This document shows positions 1-9,087 of a stretch of DNA of 46,834 bases, in pieces (position 1 is the stretch's first letter; each line of letters begins with the position of its first letter). The DNA lies in assembly GCA_003158735.1 (NCBI GenBank), contig PMLB01000306.1:1422-48255 (forward strand). Reading direction: 5' to 3'. The position numbers and the translations under genes were made by a program. The notes under the pieces are model-generated. The model was given only the letters and a program-made list of their open reading frames with translations, did no database searches and was not told the origin of the DNA. This DNA comes from Myxococcales bacterium. Lineage in GTDB: Bacteria; Myxococcota_A; Polyangia; Fen-1088.

Positions 1-1
1 C

Positions 2-1234
2 GCGAAACGCAACCCCGCGGCAGATGGGCCACCCGCGATAGCTATGCCCTCTGGCACGACCGGCTTTGCGATCAACTGGAGCGCCAAAATAGCGCCAGTC
101 ACCTCGTTCCGCATCCAGATTCAAGGCGTCAAGGGCGCCACCGATCCGACCAATCGGTGGTGCGCGACGATTACAGATGCGTCGGGACCAAGCTTTGTGA
201 AGTACTCGGACTTCTACCCTTCGTGCTGGTACGTGGGCGTCGCTGGCCAGAATCCAGGCACGGCGTACGCTGGCCAGCCCATAGACTCTGTGGTCTTCCT
301 CGTGCCTGGCACGATCGCCGCGAAAGCGCCGTTCGATTTCACAATCGTTGGCTTCGCGCCAGGCACCAGCGCCGCAATGGCACCTGGTCCGGTTGGGGCA
401 TGCGGCACAACGACTGGCACGGTCGGCTCCACCACGCAATTGTCTGGCCAGGCGTCGATTGATGCGGCGACTCAGCGCGCAGCAGTGACTGGAACGGACT
501 GCAAGAAATACATCATCAACAACAACAACTGGGGAAATGAGGGCACCACCTATCAGTCCCTGAGCTACACGGGCAACACCTTCACCGACACGGTCACTAG
601 CGGCAGCGGTGGCGGCGCCAACGTGGTGTCGTTCCCGTCGATTTACATTGGCGCCAACGGCCAGATTGGCGGCGGTACGTTCAACACGTGGGCTGACAGC
701 GGTTTGCCTATGAAGATCAGCGACATGAAGAGCGCCAAATCCACATTCCAGTGGTCCGGTGGCAATAGTGGAAATTACAATGCAGCCTACGACATCTGGT
801 TCGCAAAGACCCAGCCCACGGCGGGCGGCTACAACGATGCCGTTTCAGGTTTCATCATGATCTGGAACTTCAAGCCAGGGAGCAGCCAACCCATTGGCGA
901 CGCCGGCAAGACTCGCCCAGCGACCATCGATGGCAAAGGGTATCACGTCTGGCGCGGCGGACGAAATGCCACGGCCACAGGCACCGATGGCACTGGGCGC
1001 CCGGTCATCTCGTACGTTGCCGACAGCACCAACAACAACTTCTCCTCCGATCTGAAGTTGTTCTTCGACGATGCGGTGAAGAACGCCGCGGATGACATGA
1101 GCAATGGCACGCCCGCCATCACCCAGGCCTTCGCGAACAGCTGGTACCTGACCGACGTGTTTGCTGGCTTCGAGATCTGGAACGGCAGTGACGCCAAGGG
1201 TCTCAAAGACACCTTCACCTGCGTAATCCAATAG
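2..1234 (+). CDS. GH12-like secreted glucanase-family protein, 5' truncated by the window edge
   Basis: The reading frame is open from base 2, so the listed ATG at 44 is probably internal and the gene begins outside the window. Two regions are visible. The first ~120 residues look like a beta-sandwich domain (YPSCWYVGVAG, VVFLVPG, PFDFTIVGFAPG). The second resembles glycoside hydrolase family 12 (endoglucanase/xyloglucanase): YIINNNNWG, PSIYIG, AAYDIWFA, IMIW, YHVWRGGRN, VISYVA and AGFEIWNG. The Glu in AGFEIW matches the family's acid/base residue. The Glu that normally precedes [IL]MIW (the nucleophile) is Phe here (SGFIMIW), so catalytic activity is doubtful. It may be a carbohydrate-binding or divergent member. 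A good terminator follows the stop. The family call is by motif recognition. Confidence 0.7.
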   Translation, partial: AKRNPAADGPPAIAMPSGTTGFAINWSAKIAPVTSFRIQIQGVKGATDPTNRWCATITDASGPSFVKYSDFYPSCWYVGVAGQNPGTAYAGQPIDSVVFLVPGTIAAKAPFDFTIVGFAPGTSAAMAPGPVGACGTTTGTVGSTTQLSGQASIDAATQRAAVTGTDCKKYIINNNNWGNEGTTYQSLSYTGNTFTDTVTSGSGGGANVVSFPSIYIGANGQIGGGTFNTWADSGLPMKISDMKSAKSTFQWSGGNSGNYNAAYDIWFAKTQPTAGGYNDAVSGFIMIWNFKPGSSQPIGDAGKTRPATIDGKGYHVWRGGRNATATGTDGTGRPVISYVADSTNNNFSSDLKLFFDDAVKNAADDMSNGTPAITQAFANSWYLTDVFAGFEIWNGSDAKGLKDTFTCVIQ

Positions 1235-1255
1235 CGGGCCTCTACCGCTAGTTCG

Positions 1256-1290
1256 AAGGGCCGCGCGGAGAGATCCTCGCGGCCCTTTTT
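1256..1290 (+). terminator. Rho-independent terminator after the GH12-like gene
   Basis: A perfect 10-bp stem (AAGGGCCGCG / CGCGGCCCTT) with a 12-base loop is followed by further T residues (a run of five T in total). It starts 22 bases after the GH12-like stop codon and points in the same direction. The opposing gene ends at 1504, so the hairpin serves only the plus-strand gene. Confidence 0.85.
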
Positions 1291-1503
1291 GCGTCTGCTC
1301 AGCTGCGTTGGCTGGCCTGCGCGGCAACGTTTCTCCTGCGGTTCAACGTTCGCGCTGACTTCCACTTGTACGAAGCCAGCAGTGAGGCCAGGCTGGTCGG
1401 ACGGATCGCCACCGCAGCCGGTACGCCGGCTCCAGCGGCCGCGAGGTGGTCGCGGAGGGGCAATATTGATGCGATCACACCCCCGCTGCGGGCCTGCCTC
1501 GCG

Positions 1504-3831
1504 CTACTTCGCGAGCTTCATGAGCTGGCCCGAGCCGTTGATCCAGTAGAGGAAGCCGGAATCCTGGTAGAGGACACCCAAGTTGCCGTTCCCCGTGAAG
1601 TAGTTGCCCAGGGTCTGGCCGGTGGTCATGACCGTGGTCGTCGAGGAACACGAGGACGCGGTACAGCGGTTGAGGTTGGCCAAGGTATCGATCCAGTAGA
1701 TGCCGTTGGCATCCTCGGTGACGAACTTCGTGCCCGTCCCGCTCACGATGAGCTGCGGGGCTCCCGTGCCCAAGCCGCCCGGCGCCGGCACACGGTAGAG
1801 GTTGTTAGTGTCCAGGTAGATCAGCGAAACCGAGTTTGCATCGACGAGAAGCGGAGAGAACGTGAACCCACCGGTAATTTGGCTTGTAGCCGTCGCGGGG
1901 ATTGTGCCATTGGTTCTCCAAATCGTGTAGCTGCCACTGCCGTTCCCGCACGCCCAGTACTGGTAGTTGCCTACTGAGGCGAAGTTGGACAGGCCCCCGG
2001 CGCAATCGTAAGACCAGTAGAAGTTCTGGTACGCGCTATACGTGGCGTTGGTCGTGGTGTACCACGTCGTAATCTCCGTGCTGCTGTTAGAGCTGGTGAT
2101 CACGGCGACGTACGAAGGCGCCGGGTTCTTGAAACCGACGGGCATTCCATCGGGCACGTGGCTCGAGGAGTTGACCTGACAGGTCGAGCCGATGGTACAC
2201 AAGAAGTCCGCGACTTGGCTCTCGAAGAGGAGGAGGCTGCTGCCCATGACAGCGTAGCCGGAGCAGTCGATCGTTGTAAGCGAGCTGCCGCTTCCTCCCA
2301 CGGCCGAGAGCGCGATTCGCTTCGGGACACAGTCGTAGTATGTCGAGCAATCGTTGTAGTACACGTAGTTTGCGTCGACCCAGAACACGAAGGAATATCC
2401 ACCCAAGCTCGAGGTCATGGTGACGGGCTGGCACTTCCCGGCCGAGCAGGTGCTACCCGAAACGCAGCTCTTGCCGCAGATGCCGCAATTGGCCCCGTCC
2501 GTGTTGGTGTCGACGCATGCGGAGCCGCACGTCTGATACGGCGACTGGCAGGCGCAGGCATTGGCTGAGCATTTCTCGTTGGTGGGGCAGGATTGCGTCA
2601 ATGGCATGAAGCAAGTTCCAGTACTGCACGATCCTACCGGTTGATAGGTCGTTCCTGTGCAAGAAGCCGTTCCGCAGGAAGTATTCGACAGAGGATAGGC
2701 ACAAGCTGCGCTGTTTCCGTCGCATTTGCCGGCACACGTGGGGTCTTTGGCCACGCAAGCCGTGCGGCCCGCACGTGGTGTGGCGTTCGCCCCTAGCGTT
2801 GTGCAGGTGCCGACCGAGATGCCCACGTCGCAGGCTTCGCAAGTTCCCTTACAAGCCTTGTCGCAACAGTAGCCGTCCGCGCATGACAATCCGTTTACGC
2901 AGTCAGCGGAGGTCTTGCAGGCCTGTCCCTGCTTGCCCTTGCACGCACCTGTGGCGTCGCACGTACCAGCGCAGACGGTCGGGTCGTCTTGGTTCTTCAC
3001 TGCAATGCACGTGTTGACGGAGCAGGTTTGGCACGTACCTGAACAGTCGCTCCTCCTGGTACAGCCCACGCATTGATTGCTTGACGTGTCACAGGTCGCG
3101 GCTGTGCCTTTGCAGTACGAGTTTGCCGTGCAGGCAACGCAAAGGCCGCTGGTCGAGCAGGCGGGTCCGGTCCTTCCGACGCAATCGTTGTCGCTGGCGC
3201 ACTTCGCGCATTGATTACCCAGACAAAGTGGCTTCTGTGTTGGGCAGTCCTGGTCCGTGCTACAGGTTCCGGGAGCGTCCGGGGAGAACACGTCAGCAGG
3301 CACATCAAGGGGGAGCGCATCCGATCCCGTCGTGGTTCCTCCTGTTGCCATCGGAGCGTCGGTGCCGCCGGCTCCCCCGCCCCCAGTCACAAGGGCGTCG
3401 ACGCCGTTCGCTCCGCCAGCGGCGATGGCGCTGCTGCCGCCGCTCCCGCCCGCACCAGCGCCCCCTGTAGCGCTCGGAGCATCGACACTATTCGCGCCGT
3501 CCGTGCCGCCCATGCCCGCATCCGAGCCCGTGCCATCAGGAGGGCCCAGACCATCGACCCGTGGGCTCGAATCAACTCCGCTACGCACGTCCGGCCCATC
3601 AGCTGCATCCGCCGGGGGCACAAGCCTGTCGGCCCCGCCACTATCAACAACTAGTGCCCCTTGCTTACATATTCCCGAAGCCGCCCCATCGCCGAACACG
3701 CACGAATATCCAGTCGGGCAATGGTTCTGCGTCGTACATTTGAGATTGCCTTTGTCGAGGCTGTTGAAGCAGCCCGCGAGAAGCGCGGGTACGCAAAGGA
3801 CAGATGCAACTAGATGGGAGCGGCGGAACAT
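1504..3831 (-). CDS. Cys-rich surface lipoprotein with EGF-like repeats and a propeller-like C-terminus
   Basis: The start was moved from 3963 to the ATG at 3831 because this gives a clean lipoprotein signal peptide (MFRRSHLVASVLCVPALLAGC, lipobox LAGC) and a GGGAGC ribosome-binding site inside the end of the upstream gene. The 775-residue product has an Asp/Gly/Ala-rich linker (about residues 60-185), then a long Cys-rich section of CxxDxDC / C..C..C units like those of myxobacterial surface proteins (about 190-470), then a region with YWIDT, VYYND and LLVDANS strands resembling a beta-propeller. It is probably exported and anchored to a membrane. The ligand is unknown. It lies 2 bases downstream of the TPR gene (3834-4607) and is likely co-transcribed with it. 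Confidence 0.75.
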   Translation of the reverse strand: MFRRSHLVASVLCVPALLAGCFNSLDKGNLKCTTQNHCPTGYSCVFGDGAASGICKQGALVVDSGGADRLVPPADAADGPDVRSGVDSSPRVDGLGPPDGTGSDAGMGGTDGANSVDAPSATGGAGAGGSGGSSAIAAGGANGVDALVTGGGGAGGTDAPMATGGTTTGSDALPLDVPADVFSPDAPGTCSTDQDCPTQKPLCLGNQCAKCASDNDCVGRTGPACSTSGLCVACTANSYCKGTAATCDTSSNQCVGCTRRSDCSGTCQTCSVNTCIAVKNQDDPTVCAGTCDATGACKGKQGQACKTSADCVNGLSCADGYCCDKACKGTCEACDVGISVGTCTTLGANATPRAGRTACVAKDPTCAGKCDGNSAACAYPLSNTSCGTASCTGTTYQPVGSCSTGTCFMPLTQSCPTNEKCSANACACQSPYQTCGSACVDTNTDGANCGICGKSCVSGSTCSAGKCQPVTMTSSLGGYSFVFWVDANYVYYNDCSTYYDCVPKRIALSAVGGSGSSLTTIDCSGYAVMGSSLLLFESQVADFLCTIGSTCQVNSSSHVPDGMPVGFKNPAPSYVAVITSSNSSTEITTWYTTTNATYSAYQNFYWSYDCAGGLSNFASVGNYQYWACGNGSGSYTIWRTNGTIPATATSQITGGFTFSPLLVDANSVSLIYLDTNNLYRVPAPGGLGTGAPQLIVSGTGTKFVTEDANGIYWIDTLANLNRCTASSCSSTTTVMTTGQTLGNYFTGNGNLGVLYQDSGFLYWINGSGQLMKLAK

Positions 3832-3833
3832 AG

Positions 3834-4607
3834 CTAGAACGCTCCCGTCAGCGCAATGCCGGTCTGCTTCGGACCAAGCGCGGGGAGTAGGCTGACGGAT
3901 GTCGGGGCGGGAGCATCCGAGCGTAAACCGAGGATGTAGAGCACTGCGCCGCCCGCAACACACACAGCGCCGACGCCATAGCCGACCCAGCTGAGCGTTT
4001 GGTAGGTCGAATGGTCAGATTCCTTGCCGCTTGTGTAGCTGTCGATTTTCTGCATGTCGCTGACCAGGCTGTTAGCCTTTGTGTTGAACAGGACACCAGC
4101 AACGACTGCTGCTCCACCAACCGTGGCAGTGATGATCCCCACTGTGCGCAGGCCCGAGCCGGATTTGCCGACGGGTTGAGGATTGGTTTGTTGCACGACC
4201 GCGGGCGCGGTCGACACGATTGGGGTGGGCGGCGTCGGCGGTGGAGCCGCCTGCGGTGCGGATGGCGGCATGGCTGCCGCGTCCTGGCTCTTCTGCTTGG
4301 CCAACAGCCGCTCACAATCGGCGATGTGGCTTTCCGCATCGGCCTTCGCGGCCTTGGTGATCTTCCCGTCCACGCGCAAGTATTCCTCGAATCGGCCGAT
4401 CGCATCTTCGTAGCGACGATTCTGCTCAAAGCAGCGGCCCTGGTTGTAGATGAAGTTCAGGTCTTGCGTGTCCACGAAAAGCTCTGAGAGCAAGGCCACA
4501 CCCCGGGCCGGATCACCCGCGAGGCGTGCCGTCCTGGCTTCCCGTTCCTTGCGTGCCGTATTCCCTGCGCGCGCCAGCGGTGCAGCCAAGAGAATCGGGA
4601 CCCGCAC
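3834..4607 (-). CDS. TPR/Pro-rich membrane-anchored protein
   Basis: The 257-residue product starts at a GTG; an in-frame TGA 33 bases upstream leaves no other plausible start. Residues ~15-110 are helical and TPR-like (FIYNQGRCFEQNRRYEDAIGRF, EEYLRVDGKI). A Pro/Ala/Thr-rich linker follows (~115-155). The C-terminal part has two hydrophobic segments (VGIITATVGGAAVVAGVLF; VGYGVGAVCVAGGAVLYILG). This TPR, Pro-linker, paired hydrophobic hairpin layout is common in uncharacterised myxobacterial envelope proteins. The N-terminus (VRVPILLAAPLARA) is a weak, short signal sequence, so the true start may have been altered. It is the first gene of a two-gene operon with the Cys-rich lipoprotein. Confidence 0.7.
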   Translation of the reverse strand: MRVPILLAAPLARAGNTARKEREARTARLAGDPARGVALLSELFVDTQDLNFIYNQGRCFEQNRRYEDAIGRFEEYLRVDGKITKAAKADAESHIADCERLLAKQKSQDAAAMPPSAPQAAPPPTPPTPIVSTAPAVVQQTNPQPVGKSGSGLRTVGIITATVGGAAVVAGVLFNTKANSLVSDMQKIDSYTSGKESDHSTYQTLSWVGYGVGAVCVAGGAVLYILGLRSDAPAPTSVSLLPALGPKQTGIALTGAF

Positions 4608-4694
4608 GCCGGGTGGTGTGGCAGGGGTCCCGAGAGATCATCTGAGGCCCTTTTGCTATCTGCCTTGTGGGGCGGCTTGATATAGATTGCAGCG

Positions 4695-5237
4695 ATGGCA
4701 TCCCTGCGTCAGCCCATTCCGCTCAAGCGACGACCGTTTGACATGGTTCTGCTGGGCTTCTTTGGCATCAACCTGCTCCTAGTCACCTACGTGATCAGCC
4801 TGGAGCAGATTGTGATCGCCACGCCTTTTGCCTATGCCCCGCCGGCCTGGCCGCCGCAGTTTTTGCTGACCATCATCCACTGGTGGGAGAAGACGTTCGA
4901 TCCCTTGTTGTGGGCGCGGCCGGCCTGGTACCGCGCGACCATCTGGTTGGACGTGTTGGTGTTCGGCCCCTACTACGTCACGGCCCTGTACGCCTTTGGC
5001 CGCGGTCGCGACTGGATCCGCATCCCCAGCGTGATCTGGGCGTCCATCATGTTCACCAATGTGTTCATCATCCTGTTCGACGAGCTGGGCGGCGTCCACG
5101 CCAGCCCGCACCCGGTGGTGGTGGTGATGGCCAACGCCGCGTGGTTGCTGGCACCCTTCATCGTGGGCTGGCGTGTGCTGCGCAGGCAACACCCGTTCAC
5201 TGAAGAGGTTCTCCCGCAGCCAGGCGCCGGCGCATGA
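4695..5237 (+). CDS. EXPERA-domain (emopamil-binding/TMEM97-like) membrane protein
   Basis: The 180-residue product has four hydrophobic segments. The pattern RPFDMVLLGFFGINLLLVTYVISLEQ, WPPQFLLTIIHWW, WYRATIWLDVLVFGPYYVTALYAF and IWASIMFTNVFIILFDE fits the EXPERA/EBP fold of eukaryotic sterol delta8-delta7 isomerases and TMEM97-type proteins. Bacterial members lack assigned substrates. The stop overlaps the start of the SDR gene by 4 bases (ATGA), indicating translational coupling. The neighbours suggest lipid or isoprenoid processing in the inner membrane, but this is inference. Confidence 0.7.
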   Translation: MASLRQPIPLKRRPFDMVLLGFFGINLLLVTYVISLEQIVIATPFAYAPPAWPPQFLLTIIHWWEKTFDPLLWARPAWYRATIWLDVLVFGPYYVTALYAFGRGRDWIRIPSVIWASIMFTNVFIILFDELGGVHASPHPVVVVMANAAWLLAPFIVGWRVLRRQHPFTEEVLPQPGAGA

Positions 5238-6046
5238 ATGACTGGCAGGCGCGCTACGGGCCTTGGGCTTTGGTCGCGGGGGCGTCAGTGGGATTGGGTG
5301 AAGCCTTTGCGCGTTGCCTGGCCGAACGCGGCCTCAACTTGCTTCTGATCGCGCGCCGGCCAGAAGTGTTGGAACAGCTCGCCGCTGATCTGCGCGCCCG
5401 GCATGGCGTCGAGGTGCGAACCCTGGTTGCGGATCTGGGCCAGCCCGATCTGCGGGCAGTGGTGGAACGCGCCGCGGCCGGACTGACGGTGGGACTGCTG
5501 GTGTACAACGCCGCCTATTCGGTGATTGGGCCGTTCGTCGACCATTCGCTCGACGAGCAACTGCACGTCCTGGACGTCAACTGCCGTGGCCCGCTGGTGC
5601 TGTCGCACCTTTTGGGCAAGGCCATGGCGGAACGCGGTCGCGGCGGGATCGTGCTCATGACCTCGATGGCCGGATCGCAGGGCGGGCCTTGGCTGGCCTC
5701 GTATGCGGCGTCCAAGGCCTTCAACCTGGTGCTGGCCGAGGGGCTGTGGGACGAGCTGGGTGAGCGAGGCGTGCATGTCGTCGCCTGCCGAGCGGGTGCC
5801 ACGCACACGCCAGGTTACGCGGCCTCGCGGCCCCGGCCCAGCCGGGTTCCCTTGCTGGAGCCCGACCATGTCGCGCGCACGGCGCTCGATGCCCTTGGTC
5901 GCAATCCTTCAGTGGTCCCCGGCGTGTTCTATCGATTTTCGGCCTTTGTCATGAACCGCCTGCTGCCCCGTCGGATGGCCGTGCGAATCATGGGCCGGGC
6001 CACCCGGCAGCTGTATGCTGGCCGCGATGGCAACCCCAAGTCCTGA
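5234..6046 (+). CDS. Short-chain dehydrogenase/reductase (SDR)
   Basis: A 270-residue classical SDR. The N-terminal Rossmann glycine motif is AGASVGLG, the cofactor-site Asn is in YNAAY, the catalytic Ser is in LMTSMAG and the Tyr/Lys pair is in YAASK. The basic residues after beta-2 (IARRPEVL) suggest NADP(H) use. The C-terminal tail (FYRFSAFVMNRLLPRRMAVRIMG) is amphipathic/basic and resembles membrane-associated SDRs acting on lipids such as 3-ketoacyl or hydroxysteroid substrates. It overlaps the upstream EXPERA gene by 4 bases and the downstream DUF1295 gene by about 20-32 bases. The substrate is not known. Confidence 0.85.
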   Translation: MNDWQARYGPWALVAGASVGLGEAFARCLAERGLNLLLIARRPEVLEQLAADLRARHGVEVRTLVADLGQPDLRAVVERAAAGLTVGLLVYNAAYSVIGPFVDHSLDEQLHVLDVNCRGPLVLSHLLGKAMAERGRGGIVLMTSMAGSQGGPWLASYAASKAFNLVLAEGLWDELGERGVHVVACRAGATHTPGYAASRPRPSRVPLLEPDHVARTALDALGRNPSVVPGVFYRFSAFVMNRLLPRRMAVRIMGRATRQLYAGRDGNPKS

Positions 6047-6902
6047 CCAGCGCCGGCGCGACCTGGCGCGTGTGGCGCTGGCCTACGCGGCGGCTTTGGT
6101 GGCGGCGCTGGCCGTGGGATGGGCTCTGCGCGATCGACATCCCATCCTGGTGGCTGCCGCAGCCGACTTGGGCGCCACCCTGGTCGTGTTCGGCTTCAGC
6201 GTGAGGTACAACAACTCCAGTCTCTACGATCCTTACTGGAGCGTGGCTCCACTGCCCATCGCACTCTACTGGGCGGCTGCGGGCACGCCCGGACTGCTGC
6301 AGCTCTTGCTCCTGGCGCTCGTCGCCCTGTGGGGCGTGCGCCTCACCGCAAATTGGGTGGCACGTTGGCGTGGCATGGCTGACGAGGACTTTCGCTACGT
6401 GGAAATCCGTGGCCGCACCGGCCGCCTATACTGGCCCGCCAGCTTCGGGTCGATTCACATTCTGCCGACGGTGTGGGTTTTCCTCGGCCTGCTGCCTTTG
6501 TATCCTGCTCTGGCGCGGCCGAGCCCCTTCACGGCGTGGCAACCGGTGGGACTGATTGTCACCACGGTGGCCGTCGCGATCGAAGCCACGGCCGATCGGC
6601 AGTTGCGCGCATTCCTGCGCACCCGGCGCGATGCCGAGGCGATTCTCGACAAGGGTCTGTGGGCGCTCTGCCGTCACCCCAACTATCTCGGCGAGATCCT
6701 GTTCTGGTGGGGTCTCTACCTGTGCGGCCTGGCGGCTGCGCCGACATGGGCTTGGTCGGGCGTGGGCCCGCTTTCCATCACCCTGCTCTTCGTATTCATC
6801 AGCGTGCCCTGGATGGACCGACGCTTGTTGCTTCGACATCCGGCTTGGGCGCAGACCATGAAGTCCCGACTCGCCTTGCTGCCTTGGCCGCGCCCAAAGT
6901 AG
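6015..6902 (+). CDS. DUF1295 / steroid 5-alpha-reductase-like membrane protein
   Basis: A polytopic protein of 295 residues, or 291 if the second ATG at 6027 is used. The diagnostic C-terminal motif ALCRHPNYLGEILFWWG is shared by DUF1295, isoprenylcysteine methyltransferases and steroid 5-alpha reductases and forms their NADPH/SAM-binding end. Upstream, VRYNNSSLYDPYWSVAPLPIALYW and VRLTANWVARW are typical of DUF1295. About seven transmembrane stretches are visible. The start overlaps the SDR gene, so this is the third gene of one operon. A reductase acting on a sterol-like, isoprenoid or fatty substrate is the likeliest role. Confidence 0.8.
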   Translation: MLAAMATPSPDQRRRDLARVALAYAAALVAALAVGWALRDRHPILVAAAADLGATLVVFGFSVRYNNSSLYDPYWSVAPLPIALYWAAAGTPGLLQLLLLALVALWGVRLTANWVARWRGMADEDFRYVEIRGRTGRLYWPASFGSIHILPTVWVFLGLLPLYPALARPSPFTAWQPVGLIVTTVAVAIEATADRQLRAFLRTRRDAEAILDKGLWALCRHPNYLGEILFWWGLYLCGLAAAPTWAWSGVGPLSITLLFVFISVPWMDRRLLLRHPAWAQTMKSRLALLPWPRPK

Positions 6903-6945
6903 CGACGTCACGGGTAGCGACGACGATGTATCTTTCGCCGTTCCG

Positions 6946-8271
6946 ATGAACGACGCGTCTGCACCCTCATACCGACACCTGACCGCCTTCTTCATCCCGC
7001 TGGCCCTCCAGTCGGCATCGCAAAGCTTGACCTACCCGCTGGTCGCCATGGTGGCTTCGCACGGCCCGGGCGGCACACTGAATCTGGCGGGCGTGGCTCA
7101 ATCGAACATCGTGATGTTTCTCGTGGGAGCGGTCGGTTGGGGCCTGGTCACCACGGGCATGGTCTATGGCAAGTCCCGCCCGGGATTCTCGCGCTTCTTC
7201 GCCGTCAACAACCTCATGGCGGTCATCGCGGCCCTCGTGCAGGCCGTGATCTGCATTCCCGCTGTCAGCCATGGCGTGTTCGGCGCCCTGCTCGGCTTGC
7301 CGCCGTCCATCGAAGGCCCTGCCCGGCAGGCCTTCCCGCTGACCATCTTGCTGAATTTCCTATTCTTCGCCCGCAATCCCTACGAGGTCTTGCTGCTAAA
7401 CCACGGCGCTTCCGGGCGCGTCAGCGCGGCCACCTTCGCCCGCATCGGGCTCACCCTCGCTCTCGCGCCGCTTTTCGTCCGGGCCGGCCTGGTCGGTCCG
7501 CGCTGGGCCGTCGTCTGCCAAGCCATTCCCGTGGGCGTCGAAGTGGCCGTCGCCTGGTACTTCAGCCGGCCGTTCGCGTCGGTGTTTACCCAAGCCGACG
7601 ACAAAGTACCCAGGCGCCGCGCGATCATGTGGTTCAACCTGCCCCTCTCGCTAGGCGGGTTTCTCATGACCCTGTCCGGGATGCTGTTGGGCGCCGTCAT
7701 CGCAAGGTCAAACCAGCCCGAGCGCATGCTGCCCGCCTACTATCTGGCCGTGGGCCTTGCCAACCCCATGGCCTACGCAGCCACACGCCTGCAGAACGTC
7801 GTGCTTCGCTTCCCTCCCCGCTCACGCGAGGACAGGCTCACACGTCGATTCGCTCTGCGCGCGGGCGCGATCGTGTCGTTCGTCCCGCTGGTCTTTTTGC
7901 TGCCCGCGCTTTCCCACTGGTACTACGTTTCGTTGCAGCGCCTGGCCCCCGCCGACCTTTCCCTGGTCGCCGTGTCCGCGCTGCTGCTGGTCGGATATCC
8001 GTTCACCTCGGGCTTGCGCGCGCACTGGGAAGGATTGGCGGCGCTGGCGCGTCGGACATCGACCATCCTGGCCGGCAACATTGCCTTCGTCGCAGCGCTG
8101 GCCATCACGGCACCAACTTGTCTGGCGCTGAAAGTGTCCGGCAACATGATTGGCCCCATTGCCCTGGTCATCAGCAACCTGGCCGGCCTGGGCGCTCTCG
8201 TGCTCTTGCAGTCTTTACCCGAAAGCCCAGGTCCCGTACAAGTGATCGACGTGCAAGGCGAGCGTGGCTGA
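6946..8271 (+). CDS. Polytopic membrane protein, flippase/exporter-like (MATE or ANKH-like)
   Basis: A 441-residue protein with roughly 12 hydrophobic segments and few charged residues outside loops (SRPFASVFTQADDKVPRRRAIMW is the largest central loop). The opening YRHLTAFFIPLALQSASQSL and the ARQAFPLTILLNFLFF section recall the MOP-flippase superfamily, and more loosely the ANKH family, but no family signature is decisive. It begins 43 bases after the DUF1295 gene and is probably the last gene of that operon. It could export or flip the lipid product made by the upstream enzymes; this is speculative. Confidence 0.6.
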   Translation: MNDASAPSYRHLTAFFIPLALQSASQSLTYPLVAMVASHGPGGTLNLAGVAQSNIVMFLVGAVGWGLVTTGMVYGKSRPGFSRFFAVNNLMAVIAALVQAVICIPAVSHGVFGALLGLPPSIEGPARQAFPLTILLNFLFFARNPYEVLLLNHGASGRVSAATFARIGLTLALAPLFVRAGLVGPRWAVVCQAIPVGVEVAVAWYFSRPFASVFTQADDKVPRRRAIMWFNLPLSLGGFLMTLSGMLLGAVIARSNQPERMLPAYYLAVGLANPMAYAATRLQNVVLRFPPRSREDRLTRRFALRAGAIVSFVPLVFLLPALSHWYYVSLQRLAPADLSLVAVSALLLVGYPFTSGLRAHWEGLAALARRTSTILAGNIAFVAALAITAPTCLALKVSGNMIGPIALVISNLAGLGALVLLQSLPESPGPVQVIDVQGERG

Positions 8272-8298
8272 CAGCCGGGGGCAGCCTCGAGGCTACGG

Positions 8299-8985
8299 CT
8301 ACGGCTTGTCAGCCTTCTTCTGCGCCTTCACTGGCCAGGGCTTGCCAGCCAGCGACTGGCAGGTGGTGCCCGCCGGAACCGGGCGATACGCGAAAGTTCC
8401 CTTCTGGGACTCGGTGCTGTCACCGGCCATGGCCCGTAGACACAAACCGCTTGCGCCGAGAATCTGCTGCTTCTGCGCAACGTTGAGCTCGCCTGAAAGA
8501 CCGCGCTCGTCGAGCTGCGCCCGCTCGACTGTGTAGTGCGACTGGCTTGCGACGTAGACGTCGCCCGAGCAGAAGGTCCCGCTGACCGTGAAGGTCACCC
8601 CAGGCTTTCCGTCGCCATCTATGTCCTCCTGTGCCCAGTCCACGTCCCAGGGCGCGATCCTCACCCCGCCATCGGCCGCCACGTCGATAGTCACCGTCGA
8701 CGCGGGCATGCGCGCCACGCCAGTGGGCGAAGGAGCGACGGTCACTCCCTTGATCGGCTTGGGCTCTAGCCGACAGAAGTGCTGGCGCAATTCGATATGG
8801 TTGCCTTTGCGCTGCACTTTGGCGATGAGGTAGTTTTCAGTCTCGACGGGCACGTCGCCGTGGAGAGGCACATGGCGCTTTCCGCGCAGAATCTGGTGGC
8901 CGGCCCAAACCTCAACCGGCGATGCCTCGACGGGCGGCGTTTCGCCGAGCACCAGCAGGGCAAGCAGGGGAGCGAGGATGAACAT
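8299..8985 (-). CDS. Secreted protein of unknown function
   Basis: The 228-residue product starts with a short hydrophobic signal (MFILAPLLALLVLGE). The remainder is soluble and beta-rich, with four cysteines (HFCR, TFCSG, GLCLRA, TTCQS) that could form two disulfides in the periplasm. An Asp-rich loop (DIDGDGKPG) resembles a calcium-binding EF-hand-like or FG-GAP loop. No family was recognised. It is convergent with the transporter gene (27 bases apart) and lies 157 bases downstream of the kinase gene. Confidence 0.65.
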   Translation of the reverse strand: MFILAPLLALLVLGETPPVEASPVEVWAGHQILRGKRHVPLHGDVPVETENYLIAKVQRKGNHIELRQHFCRLEPKPIKGVTVAPSPTGVARMPASTVTIDVAADGGVRIAPWDVDWAQEDIDGDGKPGVTFTVSGTFCSGDVYVASQSHYTVERAQLDERGLSGELNVAQKQQILGASGLCLRAMAGDSTESQKGTFAYRPVPAGTTCQSLAGKPWPVKAQKKADKP

Positions 8986-9087
8986 GAGAGAGTGGGGATT
9001 TCACCACAGCGCACGCCGGCGGCACAGAGAAGAATGTCCAGCTTGGAACTTTTCACGACGGGGCCGAGGGCCGGAGGCCGAAGCCCG

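Noticed and set aside
7137-8486. 449-codon plus-strand ORF within the transporter gene
   Set aside because: Out-of-frame shadow with Arg/Pro/Gly-rich composition; the transporter frame has clean transmembrane segments.
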